Notes: generated by a model from the sequence alone, not told the origin. Positions 36,984 to 45,522 are shown, counted from the first letter of the stretch. The stretch: 64,000 bases of DNA from Nitrospiraceae bacterium (GCA_919902665.1 CAKKRK010000028.1:17668-81667); one strand, 5' to 3'. Numbers and translations: made by a program.

Positions 36984-37706
36984 CTAGCCGCCGAGGGTGT
37001 CGAGGGTTTCCTTGAGGCTCTTGCGAATGCACGTGAAGATCGGGGTATCCCGCAGCGTATAGCGTGAGCCCTCTGTCTCCCGTAGCGCCATCACTAAGTC
37101 CAGAAAATCCTCCGGCTTGTCGCTTTCAAACGCTACGACCCATTCCTGATCGTCCAACCCAAACGAATACGTCGTGTTCAGCTTCACGGAGGGGAATCGA
37201 TGTCCCACTTCGATGTGCTCGTCCATCATGCCTTGCCGTGCCGCCTTCGTCAGCAAAAACCATTCCCTGGTCTTCAAAAACGGATAGACGAAGATGTACT
37301 TGCTTTTCCCTGGGACCACGGTCAACCGTTTGCCTTCCTGGCCTGCATGCGAGTGATGATCGACGTACACGGATCGTTTGGTGATCGCCAGATAGGAGTA
37401 GGGGGTCGTGAGGTACTGCCCTAAGCCGGAGGCCAGCATTTTGGTCGTCATGTCTTGGAACAGGTCGAGATCATAGCTGATACGCCAGAGCATGAAGTCG
37501 CAGTCGCCGCGAATACCAATGGTCGAATAGGGGACCAGGAGGACTTGTCCGTTATACTCCTCCACCGCGCGGAGGAATTCCTGCTTGCCCTGCGTCCGCA
37601 CATCTTCTGGCAATCGCCGCCAAGCGGGATCGACTTTATAGAATGCAAAGTTGACATACTGACGTCGAGGGGCCGCTGGGGTAGAGGGTGTTTCAGGGGT
37701 CGACAT
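36984..37706 (-). CDS. Chlorite dismutase / coproheme decarboxylase (Cld) family protein
   Basis: 240-aa haem-binding Cld-superfamily protein. ATG 37706 is chosen because AGGAG lies 7 nt upstream. Key residues: Tyr141 in YIFVYPFLK, Trp149 and proximal His164 (MMDEHIEVGH) at the family spacing of 15, and the core FGLDDQEWVVAFESD. The distal catalytic residue, Arg in true chlorite dismutases and Gln in Firmicutes ChdC, would fall 13 residues after His164; here the segment is KLNTTYS, with no Arg or Gln. It probably does not dismutate chlorite. Haem synthesis or an unknown haem role is possible. Confidence 0.85.
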   Translation of the reverse strand: MSTPETPSTPAAPRRQYVNFAFYKVDPAWRRLPEDVRTQGKQEFLRAVEEYNGQVLLVPYSTIGIRGDCDFMLWRISYDLDLFQDMTTKMLASGLGQYLTTPYSYLAITKRSVYVDHHSHAGQEGKRLTVVPGKSKYIFVYPFLKTREWFLLTKAARQGMMDEHIEVGHRFPSVKLNTTYSFGLDDQEWVVAFESDKPEDFLDLVMALRETEGSRYTLRDTPIFTCIRKSLKETLDTLGG

Positions 37707-37740
37707 TACCAAACTCCTTTAGTATCAAGTAGCATCAATA

Positions 37741-37757
37741 GAGGAGCACCTCTCCTC
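37741..37757. repeat. Small inverted repeat upstream of the Cld-family gene
   Basis: GAGGAG and CTCCTC flank CACCT, about 35 nt upstream of the Cld-family start, in the cld/cinA divergent gap. It may be an operator or chance. Confidence 0.25.
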
Positions 37758-37925
37758 AAGTCTTCTTCGTTTAGCACTTCCCCTTCTGTCTTGTCAACGG
37801 GAGGCCAGACCCGAACTGTTCGTTGACAGGATGCCGAGCTTCTGGTACTGGCAACCGCATGCAATCAGTGGAGCGGTTCGCGTTGTGATCAACCCGGCTC
37901 AGATGGAATAAACTGCGTATCGCGT

Positions 37926-39215
37926 ATGGCAACAGCGTCGCCGCATAGGTATCTCGCAGAAACAATCGCCATTGGGTCAGAACTGCTGGTGGGTGGACGG
38001 ACCGACAGCAATTCTCTGCTCATTGCAGACGCACTGGCCACGATCGGTGTTGAAGTCAGGTTCAAAACCATCGTCGGAGATGATCAGTCGGACATTGCCG
38101 GGGTCCTGACGACAGCTTGTCGTCGGGCAGGAATTGTAATTATGACGGGGGGCTTGGGACCGACGGTCGATGATTGCACCAGGGAGGCCGTCGCGTTGGT
38201 CACGGGCTTTCGATTGGCTCGCCGCAAGGAAGCCTTCGAGAACATGAGGGTCAGGTTGGCTCAATGGGGGCGAACACCAAATAAGGGGCAATTACGACAA
38301 GCGTTGATTCCCTCCAAGGCGACCGTGTTGCCGAATCCAGTTGGGTCGGCCCCGGGGTTTGCGATCACCTGGCGGGGGACTCACATGATCGCATTGCCTG
38401 GTGTTCCCAGCGAAATGAAGGCTATGACGGAGCAATCGGTTGTTCCCCTTTTGGTCGCTCAATTTGACCGATCGGCGCAAGCGCGTCCCTCTCCCATCAC
38501 ACGATTGATCTTTCATACCTGGGGATTACCGGAGTCTGATGTGGACGCCAAGTTGAAGGGATTGATCCCAAAACGGACGCCGATTGCCCTGGGGCTGCTG
38601 GCCTCGCCGACAGGCGTACTGGTGTCGCTGACGACCAAGGCTCATCGATCGATCAAGGAAGCCGTGCTTCAGTCATTGGCGGAAGGGGTTCGTACGAGAT
38701 TGCGTGAGTGGATCTATGCCGAAGGACAGGAGACGTTGGAGGAAGTCGTCGGTCGTATGCTCAGACAACAGAAACTCACCGTTGCAGTAGCTGAATCGTG
38801 CACGGGAGGATTGATCGGACATCGACTGACACAGGTGCCGGGATCATCCGCCTATGTCGACCGTGGGGCGCTCTGCTATAGTAATCGATCCAAAACCGAG
38901 ATGCTCGGAGTGTCAGCGGGTCTTTTTGCGCAGCATGGGGCAGTCAGTCGGGAAGTCGCGGCGGCGATGGCGCGAGGGATGAGGGAACGGGCAGGGGTGT
39001 CCGTGGCCGTGAGTGTCACGGGTATCGCGGGACCTGGCGGTGGGACTGACACAAAACCAGTCGGACTGGTCTATATTGGACTCGACGGAGGCAAGGGCGA
39101 TACCGTGATAAAGGAGTGTCGGTTCCACGGAGACCGGTTTGTGATCAAACAGCGGGCTGCACAGGCAGCGCTCGATCTACTTCGTCGTTGGCTAATCGGA
39201 AGGGGAAATGCATGA
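37926..39215 (+). CDS. cinA: CinA family protein (molybdopterin-binding-like + PncC nicotinamide-nucleotide amidase domains)
   Basis: 429-aa protein, full length for CinA. The N-terminal domain (AETIAIGSELLVGGRTDSNS, MTGGLGPTVDD, ALPGVPSEM) is the MoaB/MogA-like pyrophosphatase. The C-terminal domain is the NMN amidase PncC (AESCTGGLIGHRLTQVPGSS, VSVTGIAGPGGGT, KPVGLVYIGL). It is often found next to recA; here thpR follows by ATGA overlap, and recA lies about 5.8 kb downstream behind accessory genes. Confidence 0.93.
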   Translation: MATASPHRYLAETIAIGSELLVGGRTDSNSLLIADALATIGVEVRFKTIVGDDQSDIAGVLTTACRRAGIVIMTGGLGPTVDDCTREAVALVTGFRLARRKEAFENMRVRLAQWGRTPNKGQLRQALIPSKATVLPNPVGSAPGFAITWRGTHMIALPGVPSEMKAMTEQSVVPLLVAQFDRSAQARPSPITRLIFHTWGLPESDVDAKLKGLIPKRTPIALGLLASPTGVLVSLTTKAHRSIKEAVLQSLAEGVRTRLREWIYAEGQETLEEVVGRMLRQQKLTVAVAESCTGGLIGHRLTQVPGSSAYVDRGALCYSNRSKTEMLGVSAGLFAQHGAVSREVAAAMARGMRERAGVSVAVSVTGIAGPGGGTDTKPVGLVYIGLDGGKGDTVIKECRFHGDRFVIKQRAAQAALDLLRRWLIGRGNA

Positions 39216-39811
39216 TCCGGACCTTTTTAGCCGTCGAGGCCAGTGACGAGGTCCGCACCGCGATCTCCCAGGCACAGCAGGATCTCAAGGAACGGCTCGG
39301 CGCCGATTCTTCCAAGGAGATCCGCATCACCTGGGGACAAGCGAATTCGTTTCATCTCACACTGAGGTTTCTCGGAGAGACGGAGAAGCACCTCATCGAC
39401 CAACTCCGTGAAGCGATGGCGCGTGTCAGGCGGTCTCATCCGACCATTCAGATCCCGATCGATCGGCTCCAGGCCTTCCCAAGTTTCGAGAAACCGCGGG
39501 TACTGTGGGTCGGTCCATCTGAAGCGTGGCTTAAAAGTGAACCAGCCAAGCGGTTGGCGGCGTTGCATCGAGAGATAGAATCCTGCTGCCACTCGTTCGG
39601 TGTTCCACCAGATGAGAAACCCTTCAACCCACATCTGACACTGGCGAGGATCAAACTAGGTGAACGACAGGTCGGGGAGCTGCTCGCCAAAAGTGGCGTC
39701 TGTGAGCAGGCACTGCCGTTAGGGTCGATGACAGTTGGGCCGATCGTGCTGATGAAAAGCCATTTGCGTCCAACTGGCCCCGTCTATACGAAGTTGTGGG
39801 AAGTGGGGTGA
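39212..39811 (+). CDS. thpR: RNA 2',3'-cyclic phosphodiesterase
   Basis: 2H phosphoesterase that opens 2',3'-cyclic phosphate RNA ends. ATG 39212 (ATGA overlap with cinA) is used instead of the track start at 39116. The 199-aa protein has both HxT motifs, in SFHLTLRFLGE and FNPHLTLARIK. It begins MIRTFLAVEASDEVR, typical for ThpR. The conserved pairing with cinA supports the call. Confidence 0.92.
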   Translation: MIRTFLAVEASDEVRTAISQAQQDLKERLGADSSKEIRITWGQANSFHLTLRFLGETEKHLIDQLREAMARVRRSHPTIQIPIDRLQAFPSFEKPRVLWVGPSEAWLKSEPAKRLAALHREIESCCHSFGVPPDEKPFNPHLTLARIKLGERQVGELLAKSGVCEQALPLGSMTVGPIVLMKSHLRPTGPVYTKLWEVG

Positions 39812-39858
39812 GGGGGTAGGCTATGTTGTTTGGAGGATCGAAAACAGCCAGATGAACG

Positions 39859-40398
39859 TCATGGTTCGAGGAGCGGGATCAGTGCCGTGTGGCCTTGCGT
39901 CTGGGCCAAATCTACCGGACGCTCTCCGGATGTCATTCTGGCATGCGTATTCGCTCCATGTTGCAGCAGGAGGGTGATGAGCTCCTGATCGCCTCGATAG
40001 GCCGCCACATGCAAGAGTGTGACTTCCCCGATTCCTGCCCTGGTGTTCACATCCATTCCGTTCTTCAATAAGAGAGCCACCACCTCCCGCTGTCCTTCTT
40101 GTGCCGCGATGAAGATCGGGGTGACACCATCCTGCCTCATGGGATTCATGGCTGCTCCTCGTTCTAGTAGGAGCGTCACTATGTCCGGATGTCCATTCTT
40201 TGCTGCCTCAAAGAGCGGGGTTACGCCCCGCCCATCGGCTGCCTGAGCGCTAATACCTTGTCCAAGGAAAGTCTGTACTCGCAGCAGATTGCCCTCCGCA
40301 GCGGCCAGTCGTAGCTTCTCCTCCGGCGCTGTCATGCAACTGCTTAAGAGCACCAGTGGATAGAGGCCGAGTGCCCAGTGCGAGGCAACCGGCTTCAT
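39859..40398 (-). CDS. Ankyrin-repeat lipoprotein
   Basis: 179-aa protein with a lipoprotein signal (LGLYPLVLLSSC, lipobox LSSC) followed by four ankyrin repeats of 33 residues, for example GVTPLFEAAKNGHPDIVTLL and GVTPIFIAAQEGQREVVALL. ATG 40398 has GGAGA upstream and replaces the track start at 40497. The C-terminal cap (GERPVDLAQTQGHTALIPLL) matches that of the next ankyrin gene, so the two are paralogues. It presumably acts at the periplasmic side as a binding scaffold; the partner is unknown. Confidence 0.85.
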   Translation of the reverse strand: MKPVASHWALGLYPLVLLSSCMTAPEEKLRLAAAEGNLLRVQTFLGQGISAQAADGRGVTPLFEAAKNGHPDIVTLLLERGAAMNPMRQDGVTPIFIAAQEGQREVVALLLKNGMDVNTRAGIGEVTLLHVAAYRGDQELITLLLQHGANTHARMTSGERPVDLAQTQGHTALIPLLEP

Positions 40399-40610
40399 CC
40401 TACCGTCTCCTTTTTCTGTTGCCACAATTGACGAGTGTTGTGCCGAAGGCTGTTCGTGGTTGTCATGGCGTGTTCCGTTACACTGCCGAATCTTCACAGA
40501 TTAACAGTGAGGTGAACTCTCGTTCTTTGGTAGACAATGGCTCTTCAATTTGGCTGATCTGGTTGGGATCCTTTGTCGTAGGTTCGAGAGGAAGGACATC
40601 GACGCAGCTC

Positions 40611-41837
40611 CTACGGTTTCAGGAGAGGAAAGAGTACGCGGTGGCTTTGTTCGCGAGCGATGTCAATCGGACGTTCACCAGATAATGTTTTTGCCCGTTT
40701 CTTCCCTCCCCGCTTGAGCAAAAGCTTCACGACTTCCAGATTGCCCTGATAGGCTCCCACGTGCAACGGGGTTTTGCCGTCTGCCGTCTGTGCGTTCACG
40801 TCTGCTCCTTTTTTCAGGAGGAGTGCCACCATGTCTCGATGGCCTGCCGCCACCGCAATATGGAGCGGTGTGGCACCATCAGGTGCTGATTGGTTGACGA
40901 GTGCACCCTGAGTGAGTAACAGATCGACCACGTCCCGATGGTCATTTTGTGTGGCGAGCAAGAGCGGTGTGGCATGGTTCCGTGCTTTTTGGTTGATCGC
41001 CGCGCCTTGCTTCAGAAGGAGCGCGACGACTTCTCGATGACCATTTTGTGCAGCGACATGGAGCGGGGTCACACCATTGTGGACGGCTTGGGTCACGAGG
41101 GCGCCCTTTTCGAGTAACAGCCTCGCAACGTCGAGATGACCGTTCTGTGCGGCGACAAGCAGTGGTGTTGCCCCATCGGTCATGGTCTGTCTCACGACTG
41201 CGCCTGCATCCACGAGGAGCGACACGGTTGCAACATGACCATGCTGGGCTGCGACGAAGAGTGGCGTCGAGCCATCAGGCAAGGTCAGATTCACGGCGGC
41301 TCCCTGTTGAAGAAGCAACCCGATCACGCCGTGATGGCCTTTCTGCGCGGCGATGAACAGTGGTGTGACACCGTCTTCCGCAACGTGATTCGCGTCGGCT
41401 TTGTGTTGGAGTAAAAGCGCCGCGATCTCTCGATGGCCGTTCTGTGCGGCGATGAACAGTGGCGTCACACCGATGTTGGTGGCCTGATTCACCGCTGCTC
41501 CGTTATTCAGCAAGAGCGCGGCCACTGCCGAATGACCATTCTGTGCCGCAATGTAGAGCGGGGTGGCTCCGTCGCTGGTGGCGTGATTGACCGGAGCGGC
41601 TTTACGCAGCAAGAGCGTGACCACGTCGCGATGCCCATTCCAGGCAGCGGCATGGAGTGCGGTCGTTCCCTGCTCATTAGCAGCTTGGACGTTCGCTCCT
41701 TCGTCAAACAGGGTCTTGATCTGGGTGAGATTGCCATCTCTTGCGGCGATCAGAAGTTTCTCATCTACGGGGCGCATGGCCAGGAGCAGCGGCAGCAGGG
41801 CACAGAGGACGCAGAGTCTTATCCATCGCGAGATCAT
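40611..41837 (-). CDS. Exported ankyrin-repeat protein (11 repeats)
   Basis: 408-aa protein with an N-terminal signal sequence (WIRLCVLCALLPLLLA) and eleven consecutive 33-residue ankyrin repeats of the form TPLFIAAQNGHREIAALLL, plus a C-terminal cap GERPIDIAREQSHRVLFPLL. ATG 41837 has GGAG 6 nt upstream; the track TTG 41849 is rejected. The repeats are similar enough at DNA level to produce a 99-bp periodicity. It lies about 210 nt upstream of its smaller paralogue on the same strand. Confidence 0.88.
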   Translation of the reverse strand: MISRWIRLCVLCALLPLLLAMRPVDEKLLIAARDGNLTQIKTLFDEGANVQAANEQGTTALHAAAWNGHRDVVTLLLRKAAPVNHATSDGATPLYIAAQNGHSAVAALLLNNGAAVNQATNIGVTPLFIAAQNGHREIAALLLQHKADANHVAEDGVTPLFIAAQKGHHGVIGLLLQQGAAVNLTLPDGSTPLFVAAQHGHVATVSLLVDAGAVVRQTMTDGATPLLVAAQNGHLDVARLLLEKGALVTQAVHNGVTPLHVAAQNGHREVVALLLKQGAAINQKARNHATPLLLATQNDHRDVVDLLLTQGALVNQSAPDGATPLHIAVAAGHRDMVALLLKKGADVNAQTADGKTPLHVGAYQGNLEVVKLLLKRGGKKRAKTLSGERPIDIAREQSHRVLFPLLKP

Positions 41838-41972
41838 GTCAGTCTCCAATTTGGTGCGAGTAGGTGCCGGGGATTATGAACCGATCCAATGGCGTCCTTC
41901 CAGTCTTTCATGCCATTGCGGAGAGCCTGGCACGCCGATACACAAACTAGGTTCCATGGAAGTGATTGAGTG

Positions 41973-43043
41973 TCATCTGGCCAATGCCGGGTAGTCGCTG
42001 TAACCGTCTGAGCCACCTCCGTAGAGGCGATCGTAGTTGACGTCGTTGAGTGGAGCCTGTTTGGCAAAGCGTTCGACCAGATCCGGATTCGCGATGTGCG
42101 GCCGTCCGTAGACAATCGCATCAGCTGCTCCACTTGCAATCGTCGATTCGCCGGTCTCACGGGTATAGCTTCCGTTGGTCATCAATGCCCCCTGGAAATG
42201 TTTGCGGGCGATTGCCAAGATGGCTAGCTCTTCAGGCAATGCGTGGTTTTCGTGCCGAATTTCCAGAAACGCGATCGCACGCCGATTTAATTCCTGTGCG
42301 ACATAGGTCACCAGAGCTTCAGGCTGACTCTCCACCATGTCATTGAAGGGGACTAGCGGTGAGATACGCACGGCGACACGCCTGGCGCCCCAAACGCCGA
42401 TGGCGGCATCAGTTACTTCCAGTAGGAATCGAGCACGGTCGGGAACAGAGCCTCCGTAGGTATCCGTGCGCGCATTCACGCCGTCGCGCAGAAAGTTATC
42501 GATTAGATAGCCGTGCGCACCATGGATTTGCACTCCATCAAATCCGGCTAGCCGTGCGTTCTGCGCAGCAGATTTGAACATCTCCACATAGCGTGGGATT
42601 TCGTCAGTGCGGAGCGCCCGAGGGATTTCATAGGGCTTGGCACCCTGTGGGGTATTGGTCATCTCATGGCGGATTGCCTTGGCGCTGCTAGAGACCGGCT
42701 GCTCGCCATCGTTCAATAACGAATGTGCGGCTCGACCAGGATGCCAGATCTGCATGATGATATGGCCACCCTTCGCATGGACCGCATCCGTCACGCGTTT
42801 CCAACCGGCCACGTGTGCGGGACTATAGATGCCGCCTTCCCCCATGAAGGCGCAGGCGTGGGCATCGACCATCGTGCACTCCGTCATGATGAGGCCACTC
42901 GATGCACGTTGCGAGTAGTAGTCCACCATCATGTCGTTGGGGATGTGGGTGGACCCGGCTCGCACACGAGTGAGGGGAGCCATGACGATACGGTTGGGCA
43001 AGAGGAGCTCTCCAACTTGAAGCGGCGTCAACAATGTCGGCAT
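41973..43043 (-). CDS. Old Yellow Enzyme family ene-reductase (NemA-like)
   Basis: 356-aa FMN-dependent oxidoreductase of the OYE family, reducing activated C=C bonds or nitro groups with NAD(P)H. Motifs: LLLPNRIVMAPLTRVRAG at the start, QIWHPGRAA, the active-site pair in VQIHGAHGYLIDNFLRDGVN (His-x-x-His), RTDTYGGSVPDRARF and the FMN phosphate region YGRPHIANPDLVER. A strong predicted promoter lies about 45 nt upstream. The physiological substrate is unknown; it could detoxify electrophiles. Confidence 0.92.
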   Translation of the reverse strand: MPTLLTPLQVGELLLPNRIVMAPLTRVRAGSTHIPNDMMVDYYSQRASSGLIMTECTMVDAHACAFMGEGGIYSPAHVAGWKRVTDAVHAKGGHIIMQIWHPGRAAHSLLNDGEQPVSSSAKAIRHEMTNTPQGAKPYEIPRALRTDEIPRYVEMFKSAAQNARLAGFDGVQIHGAHGYLIDNFLRDGVNARTDTYGGSVPDRARFLLEVTDAAIGVWGARRVAVRISPLVPFNDMVESQPEALVTYVAQELNRRAIAFLEIRHENHALPEELAILAIARKHFQGALMTNGSYTRETGESTIASGAADAIVYGRPHIANPDLVERFAKQAPLNDVNYDRLYGGGSDGYSDYPALAR

Positions 43044-43084
43044 GGGTGTTCCTTCGCGGAATGAGTGAATCGTGAGTGGGAGAA

Positions 43085-43112
43085 TTTATAAGTGAGATGG
43101 GGAGAGAGTCAA
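43085..43112 (-). promoter_or_regulatory. Predicted promoter for the Old Yellow Enzyme gene
   Basis: On the minus strand, TTGACT and TATAAA are spaced by 16 nt; each matches five of six consensus positions. The start codon is about 42 nt downstream of the -10 box. Confidence 0.6.
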
Positions 43113-43130
43113 CTGATGGCTGGTGACTCT

Positions 43131-43418
43131 TCAGGTCTTTCGGCGAAGCCGCTCGGTCAGCTCCTCATACACAGATTGGCGGTGTCCCACGGCCATGAGG
43201 CGGATGACTCGTCTCTTGTGATCGACTGCGTAGACGATGCAAAAACGGCGAACGCGATACTTTCGTAACCCGTCGAGTTCCCGTTTGAGTGGTTCTCCAC
43301 ATTCGGGATTCGCGGCAATGGCGCGAATGGCTGATTTGATCAGTCGCTTGAGATCGGGATGGAGTGATCGGATCACATCTGCCACATGCGGAGGGATGTC
43401 TGGTCGGAAGGGGATCAC
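43131..43418 (-). CDS. RelE/ParE-type toxin
   Basis: 95-aa protein with the RelE/ParE fold: a helical N-terminus, then GEPLKRELDGLRKYRVRRFC and the C-terminal strands IVYAVDHKRRVIRLMAVGHR. The basic conserved residues expected of the fold are kept. It overlaps its antitoxin gene by 4 nt (ATGA). RelE-type toxins cleave ribosome-bound mRNA and ParE-type toxins poison gyrase; sequence alone does not separate them here. Confidence 0.87.
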   Translation of the reverse strand: MIPFRPDIPPHVADVIRSLHPDLKRLIKSAIRAIAANPECGEPLKRELDGLRKYRVRRFCIVYAVDHKRRVIRLMAVGHRQSVYEELTERLRRKT

Positions 43419-43711
43419 GCTGTGCGGCGCTTCTTGATGGGCACGAGAGGCTCGCCGAACACGTCTTCAAACGAGAGCCCGTTGCGTTTCGTTTTGTAAA
43501 AGGCCCGGCTCTCGGCAATCTGGCTCATGAGTCCCGGATCGCTCAGGACATCCAAGGTCTCTTTGAGACGGGTATATTCATCGATATTGATCAAAATCGC
43601 CGCCGGCCGGCCATTTTTTGTGACGATGACTTCCTCTTCACGCTCCTGGACTCCCGCCACGAGTTCAGGGAGGCGGGTTTTCACTTCGGATAACGACAAG
43701 GTTTTTGCCAT
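43415..43711 (-). CDS. Phd/YefM-type antitoxin
   Basis: 98-aa antitoxin with an N-terminal Phd/YefM DNA-binding domain (LSLSEVKTRLPELVAGVQ, EVIVTKNGRPAAILINIDEY) and a C-terminal toxin-neutralising tail. ATG 43711 has GAGG 6 nt upstream; the longer track start at 43780 would run into the promoter and operator. It is first in the pair, as usual, and probably represses its own promoter through the palindrome just upstream. Confidence 0.9.
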   Translation of the reverse strand: MAKTLSLSEVKTRLPELVAGVQEREEEVIVTKNGRPAAILINIDEYTRLKETLDVLSDPGLMSQIAESRAFYKTKRNGLSFEDVFGEPLVPIKKRRTA

Positions 43712-43728
43712 AGGAGACCTCATGTGTG

Positions 43729-43750
43729 AAAGACCAGAATTCTGGTCTTT
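43729..43750. promoter_or_regulatory. Perfect 22-bp palindrome, predicted antitoxin operator
   Basis: AAAGACCAGAA followed by TTCTGGTCTTT is a perfect palindrome, located immediately downstream of the toxin-antitoxin -10 box and 17 nt before the antitoxin start. This is the expected position for autoregulation by a Phd/YefM antitoxin. Confidence 0.8.
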
Positions 43751-43780
43751 AGAATACAGTGATAGGTGGGGTGCCGTCAA
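43751..43780 (-). promoter_or_regulatory. Predicted promoter of the toxin-antitoxin operon
   Basis: On the minus strand, TTGACG and TATTCT are spaced by 18 nt. The -10 box abuts the 22-bp palindrome. Confidence 0.6.
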
Positions 43781-44000
43781 ATAGACTGGCTCGTGGTTAG
43801 GTGACGTGTGTGCTAGGAGCGGAGTAATTAGAAAAGATTCCCGATTTCCCTGTCACTTCTACGGAACGTAACGTTGGAGGACTCGACTAAGTCTATTGAT
43901 GGGAAACGTCTTCTGTATTGCCTCACCTTCGGAACCTTCTTGAACTTCCCATCAACCCTGGTAACAGGAGCGGCGATGCTCTTGCCGGTCAGTACTCTCC

Positions 44001-44648
44001 TTAATTGGACGTTCTCAGCTTCGTAATCAATCGTCGAATTAACATATCGAACTCCAGGGCATGCGTTGGCGTGATGGCTCCTGATCGAGTATGCACTACC
44101 TTGTTCCGTAGGTTTCGTAGTTCTGAGAAGATGCGGAAGGTAGCGTCATCCCATAGCTCTAGCTTGCGTAGCTCTTGAGCAATCCGACTCGTAGGTAGCT
44201 TCTCGCTGTCCGAAATCCCGTGTTTAGTGGCCGCGGTTCGCAGCTCCGTCTCAAGATCAAGCCAGGAGTCGAGCATAGCCGCAGCCGGATGCAGTTCTGC
44301 CAATTTGAGAAACCTCTCCTGTGACGCTTGGATCATCTTTTCTTTATGGAGAATAGGTGTGATTGGCATGACAATGTCGGTTTCTTCTGCTGTTCCGACC
44401 CGAGCAGTATCGCTGACTCGTATTTCCAACGTAGCAGGTTTTTCGGGCAAGGCTTGTTCAGCGTTCTGGGCCACTTCCTCAATGCGTTCACCAAAGTCGA
44501 TTTCCCATTCTTTCCCTTTTCCTTTCGCCTTTGTGATTCTGCTGAGTAGTTCTGATACGTTGTTCTTGAACTTCCACAGCGCAATGAGGAATGCGACCGG
44601 CCACGCGAGACTGTCTATCACTTGTGAAATAAACGTCAGACTATCCAT
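44001..44648 (-). CDS. Membrane-anchored protein with HEPN-like C-terminus
   Basis: 215-aa protein. Residues about 8-26 form one membrane helix (VIDSLAWPVAFLIALWKF), followed by a charged coiled segment (LLSRITKAKGKGKEWEID, ERIEEVAQNAEQALPEKP). The C-terminal domain ends IFSELRNLRNKVVHTRSG, whose RNKVVH is an R-X4-H HEPN signature, as in DUF4145-like proteins. It stands alone on the minus strand upstream of the toxin-antitoxin pair. A defence or RNase role is possible but unproven. Confidence 0.75.
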   Translation of the reverse strand: MDSLTFISQVIDSLAWPVAFLIALWKFKNNVSELLSRITKAKGKGKEWEIDFGERIEEVAQNAEQALPEKPATLEIRVSDTARVGTAEETDIVMPITPILHKEKMIQASQERFLKLAELHPAAAMLDSWLDLETELRTAATKHGISDSEKLPTSRIAQELRKLELWDDATFRIFSELRNLRNKVVHTRSGAITPTHALEFDMLIRRLITKLRTSN

Positions 44649-45020
44649 GTAGCCCGACCTTTTGAAACAGCAGAAGTAGACAGGAAGGATGACTTAGGAT
44701 TGGTATTGTAGATGGACAAGAACTAAGGCGCAAGGCTAGTTAGACTGTTGTGTAGCGAGCACATCATCTGGCTCTTGACGGTGATGCATGCTGGGCTGGA
44801 TCGCGCGGAAGAAGTTGGCGGCTTTCAGGAATGTGTGCATGGAGGCAGGGAGCTGAGATGTCGTGGCCAGCAAAATGATAGGGGGCAGAGCGCGATTTCG
44901 AGGATGATTGAAGGGGGCGGATCCGGTGTTCGTCCCAGACACTTAGGTGGATCGATTTGGGAAAGCCGGTTTACGGGTGGCACTGGAACCAGTGAGACAT
45001 GGTCTCGTCGTTGCGATTAG
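44649..45020. other. Intergenic stretch without a supported gene
   Basis: Only short ORFs on both strands (68 and 90 aa), which overlap each other, lack ribosome sites and resemble no family. No RNA gene or clear terminator was recognised. Confidence 0.5.
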
Positions 45021-45362
45021 TTACTGCACTCTGAACTTCTCGACCAGCTGGCGCAATCGCTTCCGCTGGACTGGCCGCAGATTCAGGAACTCCACTCCGA
45101 ACACCTGTCCTCGGACCCACCGGACGACAGCATGGTTAATGTGCATGCGCCATTTATAGTTTGGGGAAAAGATCCACAGGTCGAGGTTCATGTCGGTTCG
45201 GACGGTGGTCTCGGACTCAGCTGCACAGCCAGTGCTAGACAGATCGAGGAGTGTCGCATCAGCCTCTACCAGTTCAGTGCTTGAAAAGAACAGGCGGCAG
45301 TCCAATGGAATACGAGGAGAGGTTCGTAATTCTTTTTTGTCGGTGTGATCATCGCCGCGCAT
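45021..45362 (-). CDS. PilZ-domain protein
   Basis: 113-aa single-domain protein carrying the c-di-GMP-binding PilZ signatures RTSPRIP (RxxxR) and LDLSSTG (D-x-S-x-x-G), then IFSPNYKWRMHINHAVVRWV and GQVFGVEFLN. ATG 45362 is preferred because GGGGACG precedes it and the extra 50 residues of the track ORF look non-domain and reach into the recA promoter. It is divergent from recA. It probably links c-di-GMP levels to motility or surface behaviour, in line with the GGDEF, HDOD and HD-GYP genes elsewhere in the window. Confidence 0.82.
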   Translation of the reverse strand: MRGDDHTDKKELRTSPRIPLDCRLFFSSTELVEADATLLDLSSTGCAAESETTVRTDMNLDLWIFSPNYKWRMHINHAVVRWVRGQVFGVEFLNLRPVQRKRLRQLVEKFRVQ

Positions 45363-45522
45363 GAGGCGTCCCCGCAAGATTTCGACTTCCCATAAATGAA
45401 TCACCTCAGGCAGTTTCCCGCTATTGATTTCGCCTTTATTGCGTATCGGGTTGGCCTGCTTCGCACAGTGTGTCTCACTTCTCTTTGATGAGATGAGGCT
45501 AGGTTTTGCCACGTAGCTTGGG

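Noticed and set aside
40611-41837. 99-bp periodic repeats considered as CRISPR or satellite DNA
   Set aside because: They encode in-frame ankyrin repeats and have no spacer structure.
43896-43955. 10-bp inverted repeat (TTGATGGGAA / TTCCCATCAA) downstream of the HEPN membrane gene, considered as a terminator
   Set aside because: The arms are 40 nt apart and no T-tract follows, so a stable terminator is unlikely.
44736-45020. ORFs of 68 and 90 aa on opposite strands
   Set aside because: They overlap each other, lack ribosome sites and show no family features.
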